Below the pieces are notes generated by a model. It saw only the letters and a program-made list of their open reading frames with translations. It ran no database searches and was not told the origin of the DNA. Shown piece by piece: positions 10,186-21,800 of a DNA stretch of 26,337 bases. Both the position numbers and the translations under genes were made by a program. The stretch is from Phallusia fumigata (taxonomy: Eukaryota; Chordata; Ascidiacea; Phlebobranchia; Ascidiidae). How positions within the stretch are numbered: position 1 is the first letter of the stretch; every line of letters begins with the position of its first letter. Location: NCBI GenBank assembly GCA_008931825.1, contig QXVZ01029486.1, forward strand, positions 1 to 26,337, read 5' to 3'.

Positions 10186-12133
10186 TTACGACACACGAGG
10201 GCGTGCTTGCTGTTGTTGTTGTTGGGCTCCAGGACGGAACCTTGGTGGGGGCGTACGGTCCTTTCGAGCCACGCAGGATCTGTTCTTAACCAACCTGTGG
10301 AAATTGATAACAAACATTATTGCTAATAAAGCGTGGTTTCAATAAAATTGTAATTATATATTGCAATGGAAACAGACACCAACATACATAGTTTGGCAAT
10401 ATAGTGCAATGGATGTCAAGATCACCAAAAACTTAACTTTTCTATTTCAGACACAAACGGTAGGTTTTTTAAACTTGATAATTATTGGGCCTGTGAATTG
10501 CAACTCTGACTTTTTTATTCCTAAACCAGGATTTGTTTATATTGTAGTAAAGAATAAACGACACATTCCATTTTAAATAGCATTTTGTTATGCATGCAAG
10601 GGTTATTTACTATTAAATTTGTTTTTTCATTGGCTGGTTCAGTAGTTAACTTTTGATCCCTTCTTAAACACTGGCCCATGGAATAAAGCAACAGCCAACG
10701 AAAAGTTGACCCACAATGACGTAACAAATAAATTACAATGTAAGGCATGTTCAGTTTGGATGTTACATCTCTAAAGATGATGTGGACAAAAAAGATAAAC
10801 TTTAAAACTGAGGTCAAAGGCTTTGGCCACTCGAAGTAAAAAACGTTTTGGCATTTCCTACCTTAAATGGATAGCGGCTGAGACGCTGTAATACACTTTG
10901 TAATACATTTTTGGCAAAGCATAAGATTCGTACACGCTTGCCTCAGACAAATCCCGCATACCAGCAGCATCAACAATGTTTCTGTAACAAAATGTTTAGT
11001 GATGGTCGTACATGTATATATATTGTACAGCAGTACAGCATCAGAAAAAGCAAAATTTGTGTTTGCTGCAATATTTTAGTCTTGAAAATACACACTAAAT
11101 TATCAAGTAGTTAAAAAATTTTAATAAACATTTTATACACACCTTCAAGTCCAGTTGACAACAGCAAACTAACAAATCTAAGCTTTACGACACTTACTAT
11201 ATGCTCTTTTAAACTATAATTTGACAACTATGCTCTTGCTACGAGAAAATCTTATTCAAGTTCATTGTTAACACTTTCTAGGTTCTTACTTCACAAATTT
11301 CTCTCCAACATACAAAACCCTGATATCCGCAAACACATGAACTTTGTCAGTTCATACAATTCTGTTTTCTAGCAGATACTTAAACGACCTGTGCGACTGT
11401 CCTGCACAAGAGATTGGAAGCTAATTTTTCCAGTGTTTTTAAAAACTACACATGTGCTTGGTACTGCAAATACTGCCAGTAAAGATGCATTTTGGACAGG
11501 GTGAAATTCTAGCTATTAATACAATGGTGTAATTGTAAATCAGTGTAATTGGAATCAGGGGTTTAGAATTAGTATGTACTGCATCATATTTGATGAAGTT
11601 TGAAAACACAACAGGCACCAAGCCAAGTACTGCAGGTAAGATGATGAAAGGGTAATATTAAAATAAAAAACTAATCCGAGGATTCATGACTTTTATCATA
11701 CACAAAATAAATATAGGCCACATACTTTTTGCTAAAAGATTTTACTTCAAACTGCGTAAAACTAATAATGCCTTCTATTTGCACAATTCAACAACAAACT
11801 TATCACTAATAACTTATTAACTTGCTTCAAGGGCAATAAGATAAAATGCTATTTAAAAGAACATTGCAAGCTGCCTAACATTCTGTCAACAGCTTAAGCT
11901 CATGACTTCCTCAAACCTTACAGTATCACTACTTGTTCATACTACAACAGTTTTAGCCAGGAAAAATTCACAAGTTTTGATCGACTTTAAAAACCAAATT
12001 GGACATACCTGATGATGTATTTTTTGATGGCCTTGTCCTTGGGAACCCTTGCTCCAGATGACTCGCATCTTACATACTTTACGTGGCCTCGGCCTTTCTT
12101 ATTCCGTCCGTTGTTACGTCGCTTCCTAGTCAT
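10186..12133 (-). CDS. RPS26: 40S ribosomal protein S26 (eS26), complete
   Basis: Coding exons are 12133-12009, 10981-10862 and 10294-10186, giving 117 residues against 115 in human. The start is [18 protein letters not shown], the standard S26 N-terminus. The core follows as [19 protein letters not shown] and [18 protein letters not shown], then [16 protein letters not shown] near the end. S26 sits at the mRNA exit region of the small subunit. Odd points: of the four zinc-binding cysteines (human 23, 26, 74, 77) only C23 remains, with S26, S74 and A77 at the others. The usual Pro-rich tail ending PKPM is replaced by six glutamines and ARPRVS. The gene has introns, a TOP leader and a poly(A) signal, so it is not a retrocopy. 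It is either the main S26 gene or a cysteine-poor paralog; other copies cannot be seen from here. Confidence 0.95.
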
Positions 12134-12311
12134 CTTTCTGAAAATCAAACGCAATTTTAGCCTCAAAAATAAGCGGTATTTTTCAAGTTATTCGCACTAG
12201 TTCATCCTGCAAATGTGAAACAGCGGCCATAAAACAGCTGTGTAGTCATTTTTTACCATTTGGGAAACCAATTAAAGCAGAATTTCAAACGATTTGTGAT
12301 GATATTTACCT

Positions 12312-12345
12312 ACCCTCGCACTTAGGACATCAGAACGAAAAGAGG
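12312..12345 (-). promoter_or_regulatory. S26 5'-TOP non-coding first exon
   Basis: The minus strand reads CCTCTTTTCGTTCTG from 12345, a C-started pyrimidine tract typical of terminal oligopyrimidine leaders of ribosomal protein mRNAs. A donor follows (AG|GTAAAT or GG|GTAGGT, near 12308-12314). The matching acceptor is TTTTCAG at about 12138, four bases before the ATG. TOP leaders couple translation to growth signalling through mTOR/LARP1. The exact start and donor are inferred. The leader contains an upstream ATG-TCC-TAA at 12330-12322. Confidence 0.6.
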
Positions 12346-12854
12346 ATTATCTAGCACCAATTCTGCCCAGCACTGATGCGATTTTGGGTGTGAGATTTTA
12401 AATTAATAATTGTTTTGTAAAACTAAAAAGTATTATTTTGAAATTGTACCGTTTGCACAAAAAACTTAAAACCTACAGACGCAAATACCATTAAAGATTC
12501 ATTATTTGGCTTGGTAAAGTGTGAAAAATGCAAAATCTACAGTATGAAATGTCGTGTTGACTTGGATCAGTTGTGATTATATTTTTTCTTCGGAATTGTT
12601 GTTACAAAAGTCATGGTGGTAAATTTTTCTTTAATTTTATGCAAACCAGCAATTTTTTGGACGTGTGTTTTAAAGAATAATAGGACGCGCAATCACCACC
12701 TGCGTATTAAAATAGGGAAACCACCAAACAACCGGACGCATGCGTTTGGGTTTGTGTCGCAAAAAACGTTGTACAAACGTATGGATTGAAACTAAATGTC
12801 GTAAATCGTTGAAAATGGATTGATTGTTTTTGATGGTCAGTCTTTTTAATAATA
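12346..12854. promoter_or_regulatory. Divergent promoter interval between S26 and Gemin5
   Basis: S26 is transcribed leftward from about 12345 and Gemin5 coding starts rightward at 12855, leaving about 510 bp for both promoters. No clear TATA box was seen for either gene. A TTGATGGTCAG tract at 12830-12840 just before the Gemin5 ATG could be a splice or trans-splice acceptor. Shared regulation is inference from geometry. Confidence 0.5.
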
Positions 12855-15800
12855 ATGGTGGAAATAGTACTGTCTTCATCGCCGGTTTGGTATCAGACTA
12901 GAGGTTGCGACTCAAGTCCTGAAGGGTTTTTTGCATTTGCATCGCGAAATCTTGTCTACTTATTTGATCTGCGAAAATTGGAACCACAGCATTACGGTAC
13001 GACATATATATTAATGACGGCTGTTGAAATGGAAATGAATCATCATTTACATTAGAGTTCAAATCTCATAAAAATGTCATTTATTTTTGTCCATTGCTAT
13101 GTTACACTTTATTTTTTTACCTGTCAGTCTAACCTTTTGACAGTGTAGAATGTAAGAAACCCCTTTAAATAACGTCTCTTTCTAAAATGCTTCAATTGTT
13201 TCTGCTATCCATCTTATGAGAAACTAATGATTTTTATGTCACCAACCTAGGCAAACAAATTGTAGAACTTGTGTTTGTCTTTAATTTGCATTTTGTAATT
13301 CTGTTAAGACATATAAAGTTTCGGACATTAGTAATATATGTAATCATATATAAAACTAAAAGCACCGTTTGATCCAATATAACTAATGTCTTTGTCACTC
13401 TAAAGTTACGTAATTTCCTGCAACAAACTTAAATATGTACATTGCACATTCATTCTTTACCACTGGAACCAGCTGGTACACAGTAATGTTCCAATGTTTA
13501 CCAGTCAGTAAATTTAATGTCAGATATGTGCAATTCTATTTACAATACTTTTTCAGGCATATTAAGTGGCCACGAAGACAGGGTGATCTCCTGCTCGTTT
13601 TTACAAACACCTTCTGATGATGGGTTTGTGTTTCTCGCATCTGCTGGTGATGATAGTGTCATAAAAGTGTGGAATGTTAACACTAAAACTGTTGTCAAGG
13701 AACACAAATCTCATGGATTAAATAAGCCAGTTGCAGTGCATTGGTCGCCAGGTATATAAGATTTTTGTTGTTCAACACAAAAAAGCAGAAATTTGTGTAG
13801 GTTTTTCCAAAATCAATTCTAATTTTTGTTTGTTAATTTCACAACACTACTTCTAAATTTTAAAAACAATATTAAACCTCTTAATAAAAAAATTCTAGCC
13901 CCAATAGTTGTGTACCATGAGGTATTGCTAAAACATTTGATTAAAAAAGCATGACGCTTTTACCAACTATTTGAGCATATTTTTGATGAGAGTTACGAAC
14001 AGATCCAGGTTAAGGATTCCAAACTTATTAAATCGTTTCAGTAAACAAACATCTAATTGTGTCCGGAGATGAAAAGGGTTTTCTCGTAGCCTGGAACACT
14101 GAAAAAGATTCCACAAGCAAATTTCTTCCCGAAGGCAGTAGTCAGAACCAGCTATCATGCATCAGTTGTTCACCCAACCACTGCAACTTGGTAGCTGTGG
14201 CATACAAGTCTGGTGCAGCATCAATTTTTGATATTACTGGTCGAGGGAGTGTAAGTAAAATTCAACTTTTTGTGCATTTAACAAATTATGTGAGTTTGGT
14301 GATGATGTTTATTGCTCTTGTATAAAAACGTAAGGTTTTTCCTTTTGCATGCTGTTAATATAAGACTAAACAAATGTTTCTCAACCTTCTGAACAGCTGT
14401 GATTTGAAAACGTAGCAGATAAATGTCAAAATATATGAACAAATTTAGAGAAACATGTGACAAAATATGCAAACTTTTCCAACATTTCTTGCTCACCCAA
14501 CTTGACTGACCAGATTTACATTGTCCTAATCATTTCTGTCATGGACTAACTATCTGATATTTATAACTTTGTTTTTGCTGAATGTCTGTTTTAAATGTCT
14601 AAATTGTTTTCACTTAAAAGGTTTTACGCAAACTTAGGGGACATAGCAACGATGTACAATCAATAATATGGTCGCCACATTACAATGAAGACATTCTCTT
14701 TCATGACAATGAGAATCCCCAAGACTTTGCTTCACCCAAGTGTGATGAAAAGTAAGATATCTTGTAATACCTCAGATTTCCTGTAGTTATGGGTCCCCTT
14801 CCTGAAGGGGACACAGGGGGGGGGGGCTCTGTTTGTTTTGTTTTTTTTTCTTTTTTCTACCCTGGAGCTTGTCCACGCACTTTTGGCATGAAATGTTTGA
14901 TGGATTTGGATGAAACTTTCACAGCTGGTAGATATGGTCAAGGCGGTGTGTCGTCCTTTTCGATTGACCCCATAGCCCCAATGGTTACCCCGCTAGCCCC
15001 CAAAAAGGTGAAATATTTCCCTGCACTATGTCTATGCACTTTGGCATCAAATGTGTGGCGGATTTGGTTGAAACTTTTACAGCTGGTAGATATGGTCATG
15101 GAGTTGTGTCATCAGTTTTGTTTGACGCCATAGCCCCAATGGTTACCCCGCTTGCCCCCTGAATTGGGTCAAATTGTTAAACAATCTCCGAATTGGATGA
15201 AATTTGGACAGTTTGTTTAACATGTCATTGTGGTGCAATAATTGATGTGTTTTACCCCATAGCACCAGCAGTTACCCCACTAGCCCCCTAAAATGGGTCA
15301 AATTGTACCATGCAATTATTCTACAACTTTCCATGTGTGGGGACCCATGCGTTTCTGCCTGCAGAAACAATCATGTTATAAAAAGCTTAAGTAACTATGG
15401 GACCCAATGTGAAATGACATGGTGAATATATATGCATTTGTAAATGGGGTAATAGTGTATATGGAATGGCAATATGGTGAAAGCCACCCTTCTAGTTGTG
15501 ACATGATTTTGCCTTTTTAAAGTTTTTAATGCAAAGTGATGTATTAAGGTCACTTATGGAGGGAATTATTGTGACAGGAAGCAAAGATCGGACAATTCGA
15601 CTTTGGAGCTTGTCAAAAGGAAAATGCATAAAAATACTAAAACTTCCTTCAAGACCTTCAAAAGGTTAACTTATGATTTTGACAAAATTTGATTTTCATC
15701 TGTAACTTTTTTATTTTTAGATTTTATTGTAAAATCGCTGAAAGTTAAAATTAGGCTTTCAATTTGAAGAATGCCTTTACTGCAACTTTGCCAAACAAGA

Positions 15801-18800
15801 AGATTTTGTTTACAAACTGCCAATTACAGCATAAACATTATATTAGCTTTTAATTTTTGAAGTTTAAAGTCAGTAGTTTTATTTTGCGTGAAATCTGCAT
15901 TAAATATTTTGATCTTATTTTAGGTAAACGAGTAAATGATGAGACTACTCGACTTTATGTGACACTTATGTGGTCTGAAAACTCGACATCTCAGTTTTTT
16001 TCCTCATCTTTTAATGGAGATATTATTTCGTGGGATGTTTCAAAATCAGAAAAAGAAATTTATGAAGTAAGATGCCATCTGTATGATTTCTTTATTATTA
16101 TTTGCTTTATTAGTTTATGCCCATGGTCCTTAAAATGTGTGGCGTTTTAATTTCCCAATGGTGAAGCACTGAATTCTCTTTCATAAACTTAATTTTGTTA
16201 ATAATCTTTAGTTTTGAAAAACTTTGTAAATACATGCCCTTTCAATGATATGTAAACATATTTCTTTTTGTTTTTGTATCAATTAATGTAACTTCGATAA
16301 CAAGTGTCTTTTTTAAATTCCAATTTCTGGTATATTGACAATCCAACCAACTTTGCTTTAAAAAAGTTAAAACAGATTAAATTTTAGAAAAAGCTGGTTT
16401 AAAAAAAGTTTGGATAACACTGATTTATGTCATTGCGAGTCCACCAATAACCTGAACTTCATATTGTAAACCATACTACAGGTGTTAGCAAGTGACAATC
16501 CAGATTCTGGCCACCAGAGGGTGCTGTTCAACATGTGCAGAGGACAAAGCGGATCCAACCACATGGTTACAACATCAATGGATAGAACAGTGAAGTTTTG
16601 GTCACTGGATACATTGAAATCATCTCCAGTGTGGTCGTTACCCACGCTTGGTGGATTTGTTTATGCTATCGCAGGTTGGTTTGTTTGTGGTGTTGTTGAC
16701 GCTGGTTGTTGTCATACAAACAAGTATTGGACGAATTTTTTCTCCAGGACTCTACCTCTGACACATTGCTGTCCATGTTGGTTTGTATTTTTAAAACATT
16801 AATTTTGTTTTTAGCCTCCCCAGTTGATCCAAGTTTAATTGCCCTTGGTGTTGGTGATGGGGTGATTCGGGTCTGGAAGACAAAAAACCCAAGAAATCAA
16901 TTTGACGTCATGGTTTTGTGGCAAGGAGTCAAAGAGAAGGTAAAAGTTTTGGATGTTATGAAACTTAAAAAACTTTCAGAATCAGATTTAATACTTGCAA
17001 AATTTTAAGGTGATATTTATTCTGTTTTGATCAAGCACCAAGATTATTTATAACTCTGCACACAACCGGGCTTGCATATTGTGGTAATAAACTTAATGAC
17101 ATGATAATGAATTGTTATTGAAGCTCCCCACATCCTGTTTTTCTTTCCTGCAGCACTTTTGATGTAAAATGTTTGACCAATTGACACAGCCAGTAAACAT
17201 GGTTACAGAGTTGTGCCATCTATTTCGTTTGACCCTAGTGGTTACTCGCCTACTTGCAGTTTAAACAAATTCAAAAGCTGTTTAATTTTGTACACATAAA
17301 CTTTTACTTGTATATATTAATATTTAGGTGATGTCTCTTAGTTGGCATCCTGCCAAAGAAGGCCTCCTTGCATTTGGAACTGAAGATGGAAAGGTACAAT
17401 TGTTATTTTCCTTCAGAGCATCAATTACTTTTATAATCATGTAGGGCAAACATGATCATCAGTTCTCATGTGTATTGTATTTAAAATATAGTTTCCTAAA
17501 TATACAAAAGTCTTTAAACTGTTAAAGGAAAGTGTGTTGAATGAAGGGAAAGGGCAACTGTCATTACACTGTATATACAAGGGAATTGTGTGGGGGATAC
17601 CCATACACACACATAAACATCATGCTTTGCAACACGACACAAACTGGTTTCAATGTTCTCAGGTTGGACTGTACGATGTCCTGACCCAGCGACCCCCCAC
17701 CATATCAGAATCCTACCACATGAGGGCAGTATATGGAATGTCCTGGGGACCACAATGTTACAGCAAAGATCAGTTAGAAATGAAACATTTAGATGATATT
17801 TGTTTGTTCACTTGTGGTGGAGAGGGAATGATTCTTATGCATCGTCCTTCGGTAGGTTTAACTGTTTTAAAAAATTGATTTTGTTTTAGCAATGTTGTCT
17901 GTAATCTCATCAACTTGGTTATTGTTAATGATTGGTGCTTTAATTCTACTGAACATTCCACAAAGATTAGCAAAATTTCAAACAAGTTTAGTTGAAAACA
18001 TAAAAGATTCATTTACACATTTCGTTAACCTTTTTCCCTTGTAATTTGCATGTTTCATAACACGACTGTATCTATATAAAATGTGAAATATAGAAACACT
18101 TGAGTTTAAAACAATGAAATAATAAGGCGAACAATATTATTACATCGAATACAAATGACATTCAAATCCATACTCCACTTAGCATCAAGAGTTGACTTGA
18201 GATACTTGGTGCTCAAATAAACAGAACTCTAGTACTAATGTCCTATCATAAATTGTGACAACCTTTTTGTTTGCTGTATTTTTGTTAATTGACAAGTCTC
18301 AGTTTTAACATGTAGCCCTGAGTGTTTGTTTGACGAACATATTTAAAGACTGGGTGACTTGGCAAGAAATTTTATTGCAGGAATTTGCTGTTGATGCTTT
18401 CAATATCAATGTTCTAATCGACAAAACCAACTTGGCTTTCAACTTCACACAAGCTAAACACAGCGACATCCAGTGGAGGGAAGATATGACTGTAGTAGCT
18501 GTTGGCAACGATAATGGGTTTGTTAACAGAACCAATGATTTTGCTGTTAAAATTAATTAGTATATTTCTGTAAACCTTTTTTGCAGAACTTTTGACATTT
18601 TTGCATCTCCACACATGGAAATCATAACCACAGTAAAAGTTCACAGCAAAATCATAAACTGTCTTTCATGGTCGCCGGGAAGTGATGACAGAGGTTTGTA
18701 ACTACAAGATTAGATTTCTAATTTCTATGAAATCTTTTTCATTGGAGTAATAATGGCAAGAGCTACTGCGGCAACCATTGTAATACATATGAAAGTTTTT

Positions 18801-21800
18801 ATTTCTTGCTCAATTGTCTAATTTTACCAACATAGAGAATAGAAGTGCAGTGGATCAACCAAATACTATGTAAATTTTGCGCATTACTGGTCTTTTCTCT
18901 CCAGATCAAATTTGATTTAGAAAGTACTTGAAAAGGTATTGTTTCAATTCCAAGTTTTTAATCAATGATTTTTTCAGATAAATCACTGCTAGCATCTGGT
19001 TCGAATTCATCTACAATTTGTGTAAATGACCTAACCACTGCAATTGAGGAGTTTAAGCAACGGCACACTGTCCAAGACCATAGTGGTAAATTATCTCAAG
19101 ACTATAGTAGTTTAGACATTTTGTGAAGCACACTAAACTCTTACATGTTGCAGATTTACGAGTCCCCATTATCACTGAGGCTTTTCGAAGTCTATCTGGT
19201 CACCTAGGAAGAATAACAAGTATTTCGTGGAACAGCAGGAATCCAGATCAACTTGCGTCAGCTTCGTATGATGGAACTATAGAGGTGAAAAATAGGTCGA
19301 ACGATTAAACATAAATCTTTGTTGTGCAAAGCTGATTACAAAGCATTGTGTAATAATGCTCAGCTGTAAACCCAAATCAGGGAATGATGGCCAAAATTTA
19401 AAATTTAAGTTGTGACAATAAAAACATAAACGCTCCCTTTCTGTAGCTGGTGAATTTATTTTAACAAATGCACCTCTCCAATATATCAGGAACAATATTG
19501 TTTCAAAGAACCAAAAAAATATGGCAATTAATCTAATTTTTGTCATGATTGTTTGAGATAATTATACACTAAAATGTGTTTTCCATGCATACTTTGAACC
19601 ATTTTTTGACAACAATACAAGATGTCATTTTGATGCAGCCAGTGATAGTGCTAAAAATCATGTTGTTGGTTAAGTTTATTTTTTAAATATTGAGATTTTG
19701 GGTTTTCAATCTAGCAATCATAAGTTTAAAATCAATGTATCACCACAAGAGTCTTTTATAAATATAACCAGCCGTATAGTTGCACAAAAAAACAACTGAA
19801 CTTCGTTAAATTGACCGATTTTGTTTGACATTTTGCTGTTTAAGGTTTGGGATTTAATGAACGAACGACCTCTAGCCAACTACCGAGGTCACGAAGGTCG
19901 TATTCTCTGTGTTCATTGGAGTTCGGTGGCGGATGATGGTGAAGATAGTGGTTTCATATATTCAGGAGCAGATGATTATTCTGTGCATGTGTGGAAATTC
20001 GAGAAGCAAGAACACACTGCACCACCTACTGGTGTGTGTGTTGTTTTTTTATGTCTTCTTTTAAAGTTGTTCAATTTTGAAGTTTAACTGTGTAAGATTT
20101 CGTATTAGACACTAGTATTTTAGGTGGATATATTAAAAACCAAATTGGTCAGAATGATTTGCCTCCATATAATTTTTCGTAATTATGGGTCCCCTTCCTG
20201 AAGGGGCCACGTATTGTGTTTGTTTTTTTGTTTTTTTTCTTTTTTCTCCCCTGGAGCTTGTCCACGCACTTTTGGCATGAAATGTTTGATGGATTTGGAT
20301 GAAACCTTCAAAGCTGGTAGATATGGTCAAGGCGGTGTGTCGTCCTTTTCGATTGACTCCATAGCCCCAATGGTTACCCCGCTAGCCCCCAAAAGGGTGA
20401 AATGTTTCCCTGCACTATGTACATGCACTTTGGCATATTATGTTTGGCGGATTTGGATGAAACTTTAACAGCTGGTAGATATGGTCATGGAGTTGTGTCA
20501 TCAGTTTTGTTTGACCTCGTAGCCCCAATGGTTACCCCGCTAGCCCCCTAAAATTGGTCAAATTGTTAAACTATGTCCGAATTGGATGAAATTTGGACAG
20601 TTTGTATAACATGTCATTGTGGTGCAATGATCGATGTGTTTTACCCCATAGCCCCATCAGTTACCCCACTAACCCCCAAAAATGAGTCAAATTGTTAAAC
20701 AATCTCCAAATTAGATTAAATTTGGACAGTTTGTATTACATGTCATTGTTGTGCAATAATTGATGTGTTTTACCCCATAGCCCCAGAAGTTACCCCACTA
20801 GCCCCCTAAAATGGGTCAAATTGTCAAACAATCTCCGAATTAGATTAAATTTGGACAGTTTGTATTACATGTCATTGTTGTGCAATAATTGATGTGTTTT
20901 ACCCCATAGCCCCAGGAGTTACCCCACTAGCCCCCTAAAATGGGTCAAATTGTCAAACAATCTCCGAATTGGATGAAATTTGGACAGTTTGTATAACATG
21001 TCTTTGTTGTGTAATAATTTATGTGTTTTACTCCATAGTCCCAGAAGTGACCCCACAGTTTTTGCCGAATAAATTCGGCTGAATCAACCAAACCATTTGT
21101 GACGTCACGCGAACCTGTACGCTACGCTTTTGACACAATCACATGAGTTTTGCTGGCAGGCAAACAGTGGTGCTACAACAGGATAGTCATGTTGCATTAT
21201 TATCTTGGTTCTGATGTTGCCTCGACCATCCAAATGAATGTTTTGTCGGGAGTTGACAAAATGACAATGCTAGTTGACGCGATAAATCTTCATCTGACCT
21301 TCGAGCCCTTGTTTTCAAAATGATTATAGCGTCACCAATCGCGAATGCTTACCACAAACAGTAGCATCACAAAATATCTTGTCCAACAGTTTTTTTTTGT
21401 AAAACTGAAAAATCATAAATCCTTTATTGCACTTTTTCGTTTTTAAACTTGGTAGTTATGGCGCAGTTTGGAAGTAAAGTACGTATAGGCGGAAAAGGCA
21501 CGTGTTGCGCCTTAAAACAAACATAGTTTTAAGTAATGATATTTATTTATAAGGCTCGGACACTATTGTTGGTGTTCCAGAACGTTATTTTCTGTGTGCG
21601 TGAAAGTTCGGTTTCGGCCAAATTGCAAGAAAATATTCGGCCGAAACCGAATCTTCGTCAAAGTTGCTGATTCGGCCGAACAAATTCGGCAAACGGAAGC
21701 TTCGGTACATCACTGGTTTGTATAACATGTCATTGTGGTGCTATAATTGATGTGTGTTTTACCCCAAAGCCTCAACAGTTGCCCCACTAGCCCCCTAAAA

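Larger units (their letters stand above)
12855..20031 (+). other. GEMIN5: Gemin5 exons 1-15: tandem WD40 propellers, RNA/cap-binding part
   Basis: About 726 residues carry successive WD repeats, with GH..V..(I/V)xW and SxDxxIxxW motifs such as SGHEDRVIS, DDSVIKVWNV, RGHSNDVQSIIW, SMDRTVKFW, SGHLGRITSISW and RGHEGRILCVHW. Human Gemin5 folds 14 repeats into two joined seven-blade propellers. Residues that correspond, by my alignment from memory, to human RNA contacts are kept: W12/Y13 (human W14/Y15), W245 (W286), F371 (F381), Y464 (Y474) and K570 (K641). The position of human Y660 appears to be serine here. Cap and Sm-site reading is therefore likely conserved. Confidence 0.85.

Noticed and set aside
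10760-10815. Plus-strand AGATGATG...CTGA pair resembling C/D snoRNA boxes in S26 intron 3
   Set aside because: It is on the strand opposite to the host gene, the C box is imperfect and there is no terminal stem.
14370-14400. TTTCTCAACC motif in Gemin5 intron 3 resembling a hAT end
   Set aside because: Short match, no second end and no duplication.
14789-15133. Open frame in repeat family A (contains PGACPRTFGMKCLMDLDETF)
   Set aside because: The same frame recurs at 20214-20468 only because both copies are recent repeats; there is no domain, it starts in low-complexity G/T runs, and the frame is not kept in the 129-bp units.
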